64,000 bases of DNA, from positions 1 to 64,000 of the forward strand of contig CAITYF010000108.1 in NCBI GenBank assembly GCA_903896545.1, read 5' to 3'. The DNA comes from an uncultured Myxococcales bacterium. GTDB lineage: Bacteria > Myxococcota_A > UBA9042. The translations under genes were made by a program, and so were the position numbers. Shown here piece after piece: positions 10,201 through 18,957 of this stretch. Positions within the stretch are counted from its first letter, which is position 1; each line of letters opens with the position of its first letter. The notes below the pieces were generated by a model. That model ran no database searches. It was given only the letters and a program-made list of their open reading frames with translations, and was not told the DNA's origin.

Positions 10201-13200
10201 CGGTCGGCGACGTGTGCTCGGCCGGCGGCTGCATCGCGGGCGCGCTGACGGTGTGCCTCGATGGCAGCACGTGCACGACCGATAGCTGCGACACCACGAC
10301 CGGCAACTGCGTATTCAACGCCGCGCCCTGGAACGGCACAAGCTGCAACGCCGACAACAGCGTGTGTACCCCAAACGACACGTGCAAGGCTGGCGTGTGC
10401 GTCGCCGACACGGCGCTGGCGTGCACCGACGGCAACCCGTGCACGGACGACAGCTGCGACCCCGCCAAGGGATGCGTGAACGTGGCCAACACGGCGGGCT
10501 GCGCCGATGGCGATGCGTGCACGGTGGGCGACGGCTGCGTGAACAGCGTGTGCGTACCGGGCGCCAAGAAGAACTGCGACGACAACAACACCTGCACGAC
10601 GGACAGCTGCGACACGGCGACCGGACTCTGCAACCACCCGGCGCTCAAGGACGGAGATGGCTGCCAAGACGGGCTTCAGTGCACCGAATTGGACACATGC
10701 GCCGACGGCGTCTGCGTGGGCACCCCGGTTAGCTGCGACGACAGCAATCCGTGCACGGCCGACAGCTGCAGCGAAACTGCGCCGTTCGCGTCGCGCTGCG
10801 TGTACACCAAGGCGTCGGTCGGCACACCGTGTAATGACGGCAGTCTCTGCACCATCAACGACGTGTGTGGAACGGACGGCAACAGCGTTTTTGGCTGCTT
10901 TGGTACGTTGACGCCTCCTGGCGAAACGCCTGTCGACAACCCCTGCACGTCAGACACCTGCGACAAAATCCTCGGCACCGTCCACACGCCCATCGACCAA
11001 GCGCAAGCCACGGGTTGCAGCGCGTCCAAGTGGTGCCTCGCCGGCGTGTGCAAGACCCAAGGCTGCGGCGACGGCTTTGTCGCCAACGGCGAACAGTGCG
11101 ACGACGGCAACGCCGCGGGCTGCGACGGGTGCGAGAGCTGCCAGACGCGATCGGCGGTGGTGTTCGGCGGCGGCGACAGCAACGGCGCGTACGCGTCGGC
11201 GAGCCCGTTTCTGGCGATCGACGGCGACTTGACGGTTGAAGCGTGGATCAAGCCGCTGAACTTCGCTCTGAATCAGCCGATTCTGAGCCACGCAGGCTCG
11301 GCGTCGAAGCTGTTCCAGACGTACATGCTGATGACGGACACGGCCGGAAAGCTTGTCTTCCAGCACTGGACCGCGACGTCGGGTCTGTACGAACAGGTGA
11401 AGACGCCATCGGCGCTAACGGCGAACGTGTGGACGCACGTGGCAGCGGTGGCGACCGGTCAGACGGTTCGGCTGTACGTGAACGGCGTGCTCGCGCAGAC
11501 CGGAACGCTGACTTACAAGCGGCAGACGACCGTTGGCGCGACGTTCACGATTGGCCGACGGTGGCCAGATGAGATCGGTTCGGGCTTCAACGGCGCGATC
11601 GATGAAGTGCACGTCGCGGCGGCACCACTCTATGGCGCGTCGTTTGTGCCACAGCGGCGCATCAGCGTCGGCCCCGCCACGCGCGGCTTGTGGCACCTGG
11701 ATGAAGGCACGGGAACCACGGCGGCGGACGCGTCTGGCACGGCGCAGAAGCCCGCGTACAACCTCACGCTGAGCGGCAACACCTGGCTCGGCGACGCGTG
11801 CTATGGCGGCAATGCCGCGGCCGGCATGTGTGGCGACGGACAGGTCGCCAGCGCCACGGGCTCGTTCCCCGGCACGGAAGAATGTGACACCGGCGGCAGC
11901 ATGAACGCCTGCGGCCAGTGTCAGGACTGCCGCTATCGCCGCGAATTGTCTTTGGGCGGCAGCGCTGCCATCACGACGCCCACTTTTGCCTCGTGGGCGG
12001 CAGACGCGTTCTGCCCCACGTGCAGCGTCACCGTGGAGGCGTGGGCCAACGCGACGGCGCTGGACGGCGTCATCTTCGCTTCGACCTGCCCTTCCGGAAT
12101 CAGTAGCTACCTGTGCAATGGCTTCATGCTTCGGACGGACTCTACGGACAACTCCATCGTGTTGAACCGTGCAAACGCCGGCGGGCAGTTCCAAATGGGC
12201 CTTAAGGGCGGCGTCGGTAAGGTTGCGCCGAACAGCTGGCACCACTACGCCCTGGAAATGGGCTGGGCCAACTTCAGCACGACGCGCGTCTATCTGGATG
12301 GTCAGCTCGCGATCACCGTCCTTCCCAGCGAGTGGGACACGACGCCCAACCCGCTGCCAACCATTCCCGCGACGCACTTGTCCGAAGCGATGATGCTCGG
12401 CGCGTTCCCGAGTGACGCCGTCGGCAATCCAGTTTCACTTTATGACAACGCGGCGCTCATCCCGTCTCCTGCGTCGCTGTCGAGTGCAGGCCAATGGCTG
12501 GGCACGATCGATGAAATGCGGGTTTCTGCGGGTTTGCGATACGGGGCCAACTTCGTCCCACCGCGGCGTTTGTACCCGGACAGCCAGACGCGGCTCCTGC
12601 TGCACGCGGACGGTGCCACGACGACGCTCACCGATGACAGCGGCAAGGGCGTCACAACGCTGAACACGTCGCCCACGCTTGCTGACGACTGCTATTTGAC
12701 GTCGAGCAGTGCCGCCAAGTGCGGTGACACCGTGCGCGCGCCGTGGGAATGGGCGGACGGCAGCGACAAGATTGGCTACTTCCCGTCGTCGGCGTCCGCG
12801 GGCCTCACCTGCGGCGTCTACTGGAACGCGGACTGCACCGGCATGTCGTGGTTGGAGACCGGCACCGCGCCATTCCTGCAGAACCCGGTCATCACGTACC
12901 CGACGGCGGCTAAGTCGACCGGCGGCAGCATCTCCTCGGCGTGGACCTGGGAAGGTTGGGTCCGCATCGCTGCCCCGCCTGCCAGTGGCAAGACCGGCAC
13001 GATCCTCTCGATGGACAGCAGCGCGTCAGCGCCTGGCAGCGGCACGACCGGCGGCGGTGGCGGCGGCTGCACGCAGGCAACCACGCAAGCTTGGGCGATC
13101 CAGACCCTGTCCGACGGCACCGACGCCTCGGTGATTGGTCCGGGCACGTCCAGCGCCGCCAAGCAGGTCTGGAAGTTCGGCGTGTGGCAGCACTTCGCGC

Positions 13201-13613
13201 TGGAATACCACGGCGACGGCACCGGCTCGTTGTGGGTCGACGGCCAGAAAGCCCGCGACTTTCTGACCGTGACTGCGACGGCGTGGGACGGTCAGTGCCG
13301 CGTCCGCATCGGCGCGCGGGAAGCGGGACCGACGCAGCAGATCAACCGCATCGCCGGCTCGATGGCTTCGTTGCACATGACGACGTTTGTGAAGTACGGC
13401 GCGGCGTTTGAGCCGGCGTGGACGCTGACCGCCGACTCCGGGACTGCCGATCCGCTGTGGGACTTCACGGCACTCAAGACGACAAAGTGCGTCTTCCCCG
13501 GCAACACGGCAGACTACTGCGTCCTGCCGGCCAACAGCGCCACGAACGACAACCGCAACCTCGACATCGGCACGAGCACCGTGCAAGACTTTACGCCGCT
13601 CTGCACCCGTTAG
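7218..13613 (+). CDS. Giant Cys-rich surface lipoprotein with MopE-type motif, tandem Cys-rich modules, DUF4215-like motifs and three LamG-like domains
   Basis: MGMTIAVALALAALVACGNTK lipobox (start could also be 7182); CDGVDNDCNGLTDD; many CDDxNxCTxDSCDxxxGCxH / CxDGNACTxGDxCxxGxC modules; CGDGFVANGEQCDDGNAAGCDGCESC; LTVEAWIKPL...VYVNGVLAQTG...IDEVHV. Confidence 0.88.
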   Translation: MGMTIAVALALAALVACGNTKAAGDDATTTNKDATADVSVTNDSNTDDTIADTVSSDVNLDGTPGDAMTDDSTGDGDATFDVNSSCPGGANCPCKVNGDCDNNVCLEVPDGHRCGIDCGGGGCPGAFSCALITVSGGDNQYICVPKWSRLCEPCDNSKLCSSALGNDKGVCIAYGGLEGSFCGSQCAADSECPTGYGCKDVVSVEGKSAKQCARLPDGEAHIQCPCDANATEQKLATTCNAAVVTGGSCPGTRACGSNGLSACTASPSATELCDGVDNDCNGLTDDVVCDDKNLCTDDLCVALDQTCAHTPNQLICSDGNACSTGDVCPSGVCTGKTIDCDDQNPCTSDSCDTKLGCQHENAAIPCDDGNACTLGDTCIDGSCVVGKKKDCNDQNACTADGCNSVSGACGHAPLTGNLCTDANFCTEGDTCTDGVCAGKVVDCDDKNACTTDSCAPTSGCDHATFDGVCEDGNFCTVGDTCIDSVCISGSSKNCNDQNACTGDSCDVTTGNCVNKPLNGAVCNDGNFCTLSDACTDTVCSGTLVNCDDQNPCTSDSCDPKSGCTHTSIVGACEDGSFCTLNDVCVNDVCVPGSAKNCDDNNACTADNCDAKTGSCIHNNLTSPCSDGNACTAGDTCAGGSCLGVTANCDDSNLCTDDSCDPKIGCLHAGNSKPCDDSNACTTGDVCVTFFSISGCAGNAINATVVCDDSNTCTTDTCTPSTGCTWTPKSGAICDDYNPCTQDDTCNANAVCVSGQNVCGCMSDGDCIQSGNLCTGALYCDKAAAPYYCKIDPKTVVKCDASQDGQCKSTACEPGSGKCVTSNLTDSKACDADSSVCTIADACQSGSCTPGTTLPCDDSNPCTTDACDPKNACTHSNNAGTCSDGNACTVNDTCAGGGCISGAQKTCNDGSTCTTDSCDTVGGDCVFDPTFWNGKDCDADGSVCTPGDKCAAGVCVAGAQLSCDDQNVCTNDACDPKNGCTHSNNAGSCNDGNACTVGDVCSAGGCIAGALTVCLDGSTCTTDSCDTTTGNCVFNAAPWNGTSCNADNSVCTPNDTCKAGVCVADTALACTDGNPCTDDSCDPAKGCVNVANTAGCADGDACTVGDGCVNSVCVPGAKKNCDDNNTCTTDSCDTATGLCNHPALKDGDGCQDGLQCTELDTCADGVCVGTPVSCDDSNPCTADSCSETAPFASRCVYTKASVGTPCNDGSLCTINDVCGTDGNSVFGCFGTLTPPGETPVDNPCTSDTCDKILGTVHTPIDQAQATGCSASKWCLAGVCKTQGCGDGFVANGEQCDDGNAAGCDGCESCQTRSAVVFGGGDSNGAYASASPFLAIDGDLTVEAWIKPLNFALNQPILSHAGSASKLFQTYMLMTDTAGKLVFQHWTATSGLYEQVKTPSALTANVWTHVAAVATGQTVRLYVNGVLAQTGTLTYKRQTTVGATFTIGRRWPDEIGSGFNGAIDEVHVAAAPLYGASFVPQRRISVGPATRGLWHLDEGTGTTAADASGTAQKPAYNLTLSGNTWLGDACYGGNAAAGMCGDGQVASATGSFPGTEECDTGGSMNACGQCQDCRYRRELSLGGSAAITTPTFASWAADAFCPTCSVTVEAWANATALDGVIFASTCPSGISSYLCNGFMLRTDSTDNSIVLNRANAGGQFQMGLKGGVGKVAPNSWHHYALEMGWANFSTTRVYLDGQLAITVLPSEWDTTPNPLPTIPATHLSEAMMLGAFPSDAVGNPVSLYDNAALIPSPASLSSAGQWLGTIDEMRVSAGLRYGANFVPPRRLYPDSQTRLLLHADGATTTLTDDSGKGVTTLNTSPTLADDCYLTSSSAAKCGDTVRAPWEWADGSDKIGYFPSSASAGLTCGVYWNADCTGMSWLETGTAPFLQNPVITYPTAAKSTGGSISSAWTWEGWVRIAAPPASGKTGTILSMDSSASAPGSGTTGGGGGGCTQATTQAWAIQTLSDGTDASVIGPGTSSAAKQVWKFGVWQHFALEYHGDGTGSLWVDGQKARDFLTVTATAWDGQCRVRIGAREAGPTQQINRIAGSMASLHMTTFVKYGAAFEPAWTLTADSGTADPLWDFTALKTTKCVFPGNTADYCVLPANSATNDNRNLDIGTSTVQDFTPLCTR

Positions 13614-13643
13614 CCTTGCCGTCTTCGCTCGGAGTTTCTGCCC

Positions 13644-15530
13644 ATGAAAATGCAGCCTGTCTCGCCCGATTTGCAGCCTCGCGTGGTGCAAGCGCTCCAG
13701 TCGCTTGCCCTCTTCAAAACGGTCGATGCCGCCACGCTCGCCTGGTTCGCCAGCCAGGGCACGCTGTGTGCCGCGGGTCAGGACGAGGTCATCGGCAACC
13801 AGGGCGATCCCGTGGACGCGTGCCACGTCATCCTGAAAGGTCTGGTTTCGCTGCGCATGGTGCCCACGGGCCTGAACGACGCGTTCGAGCTCGATCGCGC
13901 CAAACCGGTCGAACTGATCGGTGAAGTGGAGGCTGTGCTCGGCATTCCGCGCCGCATGACCGCCGTGGCGTTTGAACCGCAGGTGCTGCTTTTCCAGATT
14001 CCCGCGGCGCTCTTGCAGTCGCTCTCCGAGCGCGCGCCGGGCTTGGGCTTGGCGATGTCGCGTGAATTCGCCACGCGCTTCTTGAACGCCGAGCGCAAGG
14101 TGCCGCTGCCCTACTACGATCTGCAGGCCAATCCGCCGCGCGTGGACGTGGCCACGATGCTGCCCGTGCAGTTTATCCACCGCCAACGCGTGCTGCCTTT
14201 GGGCGTCCACGGTCAGCAGCTGGTGCTCGGCTTTGTCGACGATCTGACGCCCGCGACCCTGAACGCTTCGCGCGGGTTCCTGCCCGGTTTGGACCTCCTG
14301 CCGATGCGGATCGACGCCGCGGCGTTCAATCACCTGCTACAGACCATGCCGGAACTGGTCGAGGCCGCGCCGATCGCGGAAGCCGTGGTTGCCGAGCAGC
14401 CCAAGAACGCGAGCGGCGCGCCGGGCCTCGTCAAGACGACGATGGGCAACTTGAAAGCCCCCAAGCTCGACCCGCTGTTGCGGCGGATGGTGTCGGAGGG
14501 CGCGTCGGACCTACACCTGTCGGCCGGTCATAAGCCGCGGTTCCGCATTGACGGGGAGATGCGGGAGATTCCCGAAGCGCCCGTGCTGACGGAATCGGCG
14601 GTGTGGGACCTGCTGGCGACGGCGATGCTGGAGCGCAACCAAACGCAGTTCTTGGCCGACAACGACACGGACTTCGCGTATGCCCTCCCCGACGTCGCGC
14701 GCTTTCGCGTGAACATCTTCCGCGATCACCGCGGCATTGGCGCCGTGCTTCGACAAATCCCCCAGAAGATTCTGACGCTGGAGCAGCTCGGCCTGCCGCT
14801 CGCCGTGCAAAGAATGTGCGATCACCCCAAGGGGTTGGTGCTGGTGACGGGTCCGACGGGTTCCGGCAAGTCGACGACGCTCGCGGCGATGATCGACTAC
14901 ATCAACCGCAACCGGCGCACGCACATCATCACGCTGGAAGATCCGATCGAGTTTGTGCACAACAGCCAGAAGGCGCTGGTCAACCAACGCGAAGTCGGTC
15001 CGCACACGACAAGTTTTGCCCGCGCGCTGCGTGCGGCGCTGCGTGAAGATCCGGACATCGTGCTGGTCGGCGAGCTGCGCGATCAGGAGACGATTCAGTT
15101 GGCGCTGGAAACGGCGAACACCGGTCACCTGGTGTTTGGCACGCTGCACACGTCCACCGCGATTTCCACGATCGACCGCATCATCGACGTGTTTCCGCCG
15201 GAACAACAGAGCCAAATCCGCGCCGTGGTGTCGGAAACGCTCAAGGGCGTTGTCGCGCAGACCCTGTGTAAAAAGAAGGGCGGCGGACGCATCGCGGCGC
15301 TGGAAGTGCTGGTGGGCAGTCACGCGGTGGGCAATCTGATCCGCGAGGCGAAGAACCATCAGATCATGAACATCCTGATGACGGCCAAGTCGCAGGGCAA
15401 CATGCTGTTGAACGAGCAGCTGGAAAAGCTCGTGAACGACAACAAGATCGAGTACGAAGAGGCCGTCATGAAGGCGCTGGACAAGGCCGACTTTGCCAAG
15501 CGATTTGGCAAGGATTACCACGAGAAGTAG
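13644..15530 (+). CDS. PilT-type secretion/twitching ATPase with N-terminal cyclic-nucleotide-binding-like domain
   Basis: Walker A GPTGSGKSTT, DIVLVGELRD, TGHLVFGTLHT; N-terminal VILKGLVSLRM...ELIGEVEAVLGIPRRMTAVAFEP resembles the CRP/cNMP fold. Confidence 0.9.
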   Translation: MKMQPVSPDLQPRVVQALQSLALFKTVDAATLAWFASQGTLCAAGQDEVIGNQGDPVDACHVILKGLVSLRMVPTGLNDAFELDRAKPVELIGEVEAVLGIPRRMTAVAFEPQVLLFQIPAALLQSLSERAPGLGLAMSREFATRFLNAERKVPLPYYDLQANPPRVDVATMLPVQFIHRQRVLPLGVHGQQLVLGFVDDLTPATLNASRGFLPGLDLLPMRIDAAAFNHLLQTMPELVEAAPIAEAVVAEQPKNASGAPGLVKTTMGNLKAPKLDPLLRRMVSEGASDLHLSAGHKPRFRIDGEMREIPEAPVLTESAVWDLLATAMLERNQTQFLADNDTDFAYALPDVARFRVNIFRDHRGIGAVLRQIPQKILTLEQLGLPLAVQRMCDHPKGLVLVTGPTGSGKSTTLAAMIDYINRNRRTHIITLEDPIEFVHNSQKALVNQREVGPHTTSFARALRAALREDPDIVLVGELRDQETIQLALETANTGHLVFGTLHTSTAISTIDRIIDVFPPEQQSQIRAVVSETLKGVVAQTLCKKKGGGRIAALEVLVGSHAVGNLIREAKNHQIMNILMTAKSQGNMLLNEQLEKLVNDNKIEYEEAVMKALDKADFAKRFGKDYHEK

Positions 15531-15536
15531 GCGATC

Positions 15537-16118
15537 TTGAATGCGCCCATCACGTCGGAATCGGTCGGCGATCCGCAGTATTTTCTGAGTCTGAACGCGC
15601 TGCGTGAAGCGTATGCGGCGCTGCCGCCGGCACCGCGCGACGTGGGCCGCGTGCACTTGCTTGTGGCGCGCGGTGAGGGCGGTCTGCGGTCGACGCCGAC
15701 GCACGTGCATCTGACGCCGAAGAACGGCATTCCGGGCGACGCTTGGGGAAGCAAACGGCGGTCGTCCTGCAACGGCCAGCTGACGGTGATCCAACGGGAC
15801 GTGCTTGAGCTGATCGCGAACGGCCAGCCGCTGGTGTTATCAGGTGATAACATCGTGATCGAGCTGGACCTCACCGCCGCGAGCCTGCCGATCGGCACGA
15901 CGTTGAAGGCGGGCACGGCGACCTTGGTCGTCACGCCGAAGCCGCACAACGGTTGCTCCAAATTTCAGGCGCGCTTCGGTGCCGACGCGCTGAAGTTCGT
16001 GTCGCGCAAGCCGACCCGCGCGCTCAACTTACGCGGCGTGTACATGCGCGTGACGCGTTCGGGCGATGTGAAAGTGGGCGATCAGGTGCGCGTGATGAAG
16101 CGACCGGATCAGGTGTAG
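15537..16118 (+). CDS. MOSC domain protein
   Basis: TTG start; VHLTPKNGIPGDAWG...QLTVIQRDVLELI...LSGDNIVIELDL...KPHNGCSKFQARFG. Confidence 0.8.
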   Translation: MNAPITSESVGDPQYFLSLNALREAYAALPPAPRDVGRVHLLVARGEGGLRSTPTHVHLTPKNGIPGDAWGSKRRSSCNGQLTVIQRDVLELIANGQPLVLSGDNIVIELDLTAASLPIGTTLKAGTATLVVTPKPHNGCSKFQARFGADALKFVSRKPTRALNLRGVYMRVTRSGDVKVGDQVRVMKRPDQV

Positions 16119-16894
16119 CCGTAGCGCACGGTTTCGCGGCCGACGACGCGGCTCTTCAATCCACGCGAACGCAAGGCATGGCTGCTGGCGCGCAACACTT
16201 CCGCGTGCGTGCCGCAGTCAAACCAGCAGCCTTCAGGCTCGTAGTAGCGCACCGTTTCGCCCGCAGCCATCGCAGGCAAGAGCCCGTGGGTCACCAGGCC
16301 GCTGACTTTGCCCGTCGGCAGGAAGTCCAGAAGCCGCGTCGAATAGACCGCGACGCCTGAGTAGATCGCGCGAAACGTCGGGTCGGTGCCAGCGGGCTCG
16401 TCCGCAATGTGCACGATCTGGCCGTCGCGCAGACTCTTTGCATCCGGCACGCAGCCCACGTTGTGCAGCTCCGGGCGGCGCCCCATGCGGTGCATCGCCA
16501 TCGTCGCGACGACGTCACGGCGGTGAGCGAAGCGCAGTTTCTGCAGATCGAAGTCGTGCCAAACGTCTGAGTTCACAAGCAGAAAGTGATCGTCATCGCC
16601 GCGCAAGAAGCCCTCCGCGTTCTTCAAACCACCGCCGGTACCCAGCACTTCGGGACGCTCGTCAAAGAAAGTCAGCTTCACGCCGTACGCGCTGCCGTCG
16701 CCCAGCCGCGCCGGGATCTGTTCGCCGAGGTGAAAGAGGTTCACGCCGATTTCCGTCACGCCTGCGTCACGGAGTTGCCGGACCGCGCGAATGATCAGGG
16801 GCTCCCCCGCGACGTCCACAAGCGGTTTGGGCAACGTCTCGGTCAAAGGCCGCAATCGCGTTCCCAAACCGGCTGCGAGGATAAAAGCGCGCAT
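16109..16894 (-). CDS. Sugar-1-phosphate nucleotidyltransferase (MurU/GMP-like)
   Basis: MRAFILAAGLGTRLRPLTETLPKPLVDVAGEPLI...FLLVNSDVWHDFD; start at 16894 chosen over the 17098 ORF start. Confidence 0.88.
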   Translation of the reverse strand: MRAFILAAGLGTRLRPLTETLPKPLVDVAGEPLIIRAVRQLRDAGVTEIGVNLFHLGEQIPARLGDGSAYGVKLTFFDERPEVLGTGGGLKNAEGFLRGDDDHFLLVNSDVWHDFDLQKLRFAHRRDVVATMAMHRMGRRPELHNVGCVPDAKSLRDGQIVHIADEPAGTDPTFRAIYSGVAVYSTRLLDFLPTGKVSGLVTHGLLPAMAAGETVRYYEPEGCWFDCGTHAEVLRASSHALRSRGLKSRVVGRETVRYGYT

Positions 16895-16969
16895 GACGAG
16901 CTCCGGCGGGCAAAGGCCCTGGCCGAAGGGTAGCGGATGCCGTTCGGTCGGCAAGGTTTCGGGGCAGAA

Positions 16970-16998
16970 TTGACTTCCCTGTCTCCCTCGTCTAGAAC
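16970..16998 (+). promoter_or_regulatory. Candidate sigma70-type promoter for the nuoE operon
   Basis: TTGACT (16970-16975), 17-nt spacer, TAGAAC (16993-16998), upstream of the nuoE ATG at 17058. Confidence 0.5.
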
Positions 16999-17057
16999 GC
17001 CGCGCGGGCCCGAATCGCGCGTTTCGGCGCTCGCGCCCGCCCGTGCCTGAGGTCTGC

Positions 17058-17609
17058 ATGTCGGAACCCATCGCTTTCTCTGCCGCTACCGAAGCCAAAA
17101 TCGCTGAACTTCTTGGGCGTTATCCGCGCAAGCAAGGTGCGCTCATCCCTACGCTGTACTTGGCGCAGGACGAGTTTGGCTGGCTCAAACCTGAAGTCCT
17201 GCAACTCGTTGCCGATCGTCTGGAACTGACGCTGTCAGCGGTGCTGGCAACGGCGATGTTCTACACGATGCTGCACAAGAAGCCGGTTGGGCGCTTCCAT
17301 GTGCAAATTTGCACGAACATTTCCTGCTACCTGCTCGGCTCGGACGCGCTGATGGAGATCGCCCAGCAGGCGCTCGGCATCGCGCCTGGTGAGAGCACGC
17401 CGGACGGCGTTTTCACGCTGGAATCCGTGCAGTGCCTGTGCGCCTGTGATCGCGCGCCGACTTTGCAGATCAACAAGGAAGACCACTTCAAGGTCACGCC
17501 GTCCGAGCTGAAGGCGCTCCTGGAGACGCTGAAGACCGAAGGCGTCAAGCTGGGGCCGCCGGTGGGCTGGCTGGCCGAACAACATCACGCGCACGCGGCG
17601 CACGCTTGA
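17058..17609 (+). CDS. nuoE: NADH-quinone oxidoreductase subunit E
   Basis: LGRYPRKQGALIPTLYLAQDEFGWL...ICTNISCYLLGSDAL...VQCLCACDRAPTLQIN (2Fe-2S). Confidence 0.93.
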   Translation: MSEPIAFSAATEAKIAELLGRYPRKQGALIPTLYLAQDEFGWLKPEVLQLVADRLELTLSAVLATAMFYTMLHKKPVGRFHVQICTNISCYLLGSDALMEIAQQALGIAPGESTPDGVFTLESVQCLCACDRAPTLQINKEDHFKVTPSELKALLETLKTEGVKLGPPVGWLAEQHHAHAAHA

Positions 17610-17613
17610 GGTC

Positions 17614-18939
17614 TTGATCATGTCCACCAAGCCCACCGCCTACACTCCGCACCCGATGGAAAAGCGCGTTCTGCTGCGCGATCACCTCGGCGTCGACTTT
17701 ACCCGTTTGGAAAACTACATCGCCCACGGCGGGTTCAAGATGTGGACCAAGGCGCAGGAAATGGGCCGCGACGCCGTGCTGGCAGAAGTGAAAGCTTCTG
17801 GCTTGCGCGGTCGTGGCGGCGCCGGCTTCCCGACGGGCATGAAGTGGTCGTTCCTGCCCAAGGACGAACGCCCGCGCTACCTGGTCGTCAACGCCGATGA
17901 AGGCGAGCCCGGCACGTTCAAGGATCGCTACTTTCTGGAGTTGGACCCGTTCCGCCAGCTGGAAGGCATCCTGATCGCCGCGTACACCATCAACGCGCAC
18001 GTCAGCTACATCTACATCCGCGGCGAGTATTGGAACTCCAAGGCCGTCACGGAAGACGCGATCGCGCAGCTCTACAAGGCCGGATGGCTCGGCAAGAACA
18101 TCCAGGGCAGCGGCTTTGACCTCGACGTCTACATGCAAACCGGCGCTGGCGCCTACATCTGCGGCGAAGAAACGGCGCTCATTGAGTCGATTGAAGGCAA
18201 GCCGGGCATGCCGCGCTTGAAACCGCCGTTCCCCGCGAACATCGGCGTCTTTGGCATGCCGACGATTGTGAACAACACGGAAACGCTCTCCGCCGTGCCC
18301 GTCATTCTGGAAATGGGCGGCGAAGCGTGGGCGGCACTGGGCACGCCCAAGAACGGCGGCACGAAGTTGGTCGGCGTCGCCGGTCACGTGAAGACGCCTG
18401 GCTTGTTTGAAGTGCCGATGGGCGCGTCGATGCGCGACGTCATCTACACGCTGGGCGGCGGCATCACCGACGACCGCGAGATCCTCGCGATCATCCCCGG
18501 CGGCAGTTCCTGCCCGTTCCTCAAAGGCGACGAGATCGACGTCGCGATGGACTTTGACGGCTTGAAGCCCGTCGGTTCGATGCTCGGCACCGCCTGCATC
18601 ACCGTCATGGCGGAAGGTCTCACGGACCTGCTCGGCGTCATGCAGCGCGTCACCGCGTTCTACCAGCACGAAAGCTGCGGCCAATGCACGCCGTGCCGTC
18701 AGGGCACCGGCTGGCTCAAGGCGATCGCGGACAAGATGGACGCCGGTCTGGGCGAAGACGAGCACATCGACCTGCTGATTTCGGCCTGCACGCAGATCGA
18801 AGGCAACACGATCTGTGCGCACGGCGAAGCGGCGGCGTGGCCGATTCGCTCGATTGCGACGAAGTTCCGGCCTCAACTGGAAGCGGCGATCCGTCAACGC
18901 GCGACGGCGCACGGGTATGTGGCCAAACCGGCCGCGTAG
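17614..18939 (+). CDS. nuoF: NADH-quinone oxidoreductase subunit F
   Basis: SGLRGRGGAGFPTGMKWSF...VVNADEGEPGTFKDR...GAGAYICGEETALIESIEG...ESCGQCTPCRQGTGW. Confidence 0.97.
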   Translation: MIMSTKPTAYTPHPMEKRVLLRDHLGVDFTRLENYIAHGGFKMWTKAQEMGRDAVLAEVKASGLRGRGGAGFPTGMKWSFLPKDERPRYLVVNADEGEPGTFKDRYFLELDPFRQLEGILIAAYTINAHVSYIYIRGEYWNSKAVTEDAIAQLYKAGWLGKNIQGSGFDLDVYMQTGAGAYICGEETALIESIEGKPGMPRLKPPFPANIGVFGMPTIVNNTETLSAVPVILEMGGEAWAALGTPKNGGTKLVGVAGHVKTPGLFEVPMGASMRDVIYTLGGGITDDREILAIIPGGSSCPFLKGDEIDVAMDFDGLKPVGSMLGTACITVMAEGLTDLLGVMQRVTAFYQHESCGQCTPCRQGTGWLKAIADKMDAGLGEDEHIDLLISACTQIEGNTICAHGEAAAWPIRSIATKFRPQLEAAIRQRATAHGYVAKPAA

Positions 18940-18957
18940 CCGCAAGGAGTTCATCAG

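Noticed and set aside
7077-10667. Long antisense ORFs (279, 234, 266, 349, 339 aa) over the Cys-rich lipoprotein
   Set aside because: Mirror the repeat periodicity of the sense gene (GC/TGC codons read backwards); not independent genes
7496-10732. Alternate-frame plus-strand ORFs over the Cys-rich repeats
   Set aside because: Out-of-frame reading of the same repeats; no signal peptide or domain support
8034-11000. Cys-rich array considered as a CRISPR or non-coding tandem repeat
   Set aside because: Repeats are in frame, degenerate at third positions and encode conserved Cys spacing; protein repeat, not CRISPR
16109-17098. 68-residue N-terminal extension of the nucleotidyltransferase
   Set aside because: The conserved start MRAFILAAGLGTRLRP is internal, and the extension overlaps the nuoE promoter and start
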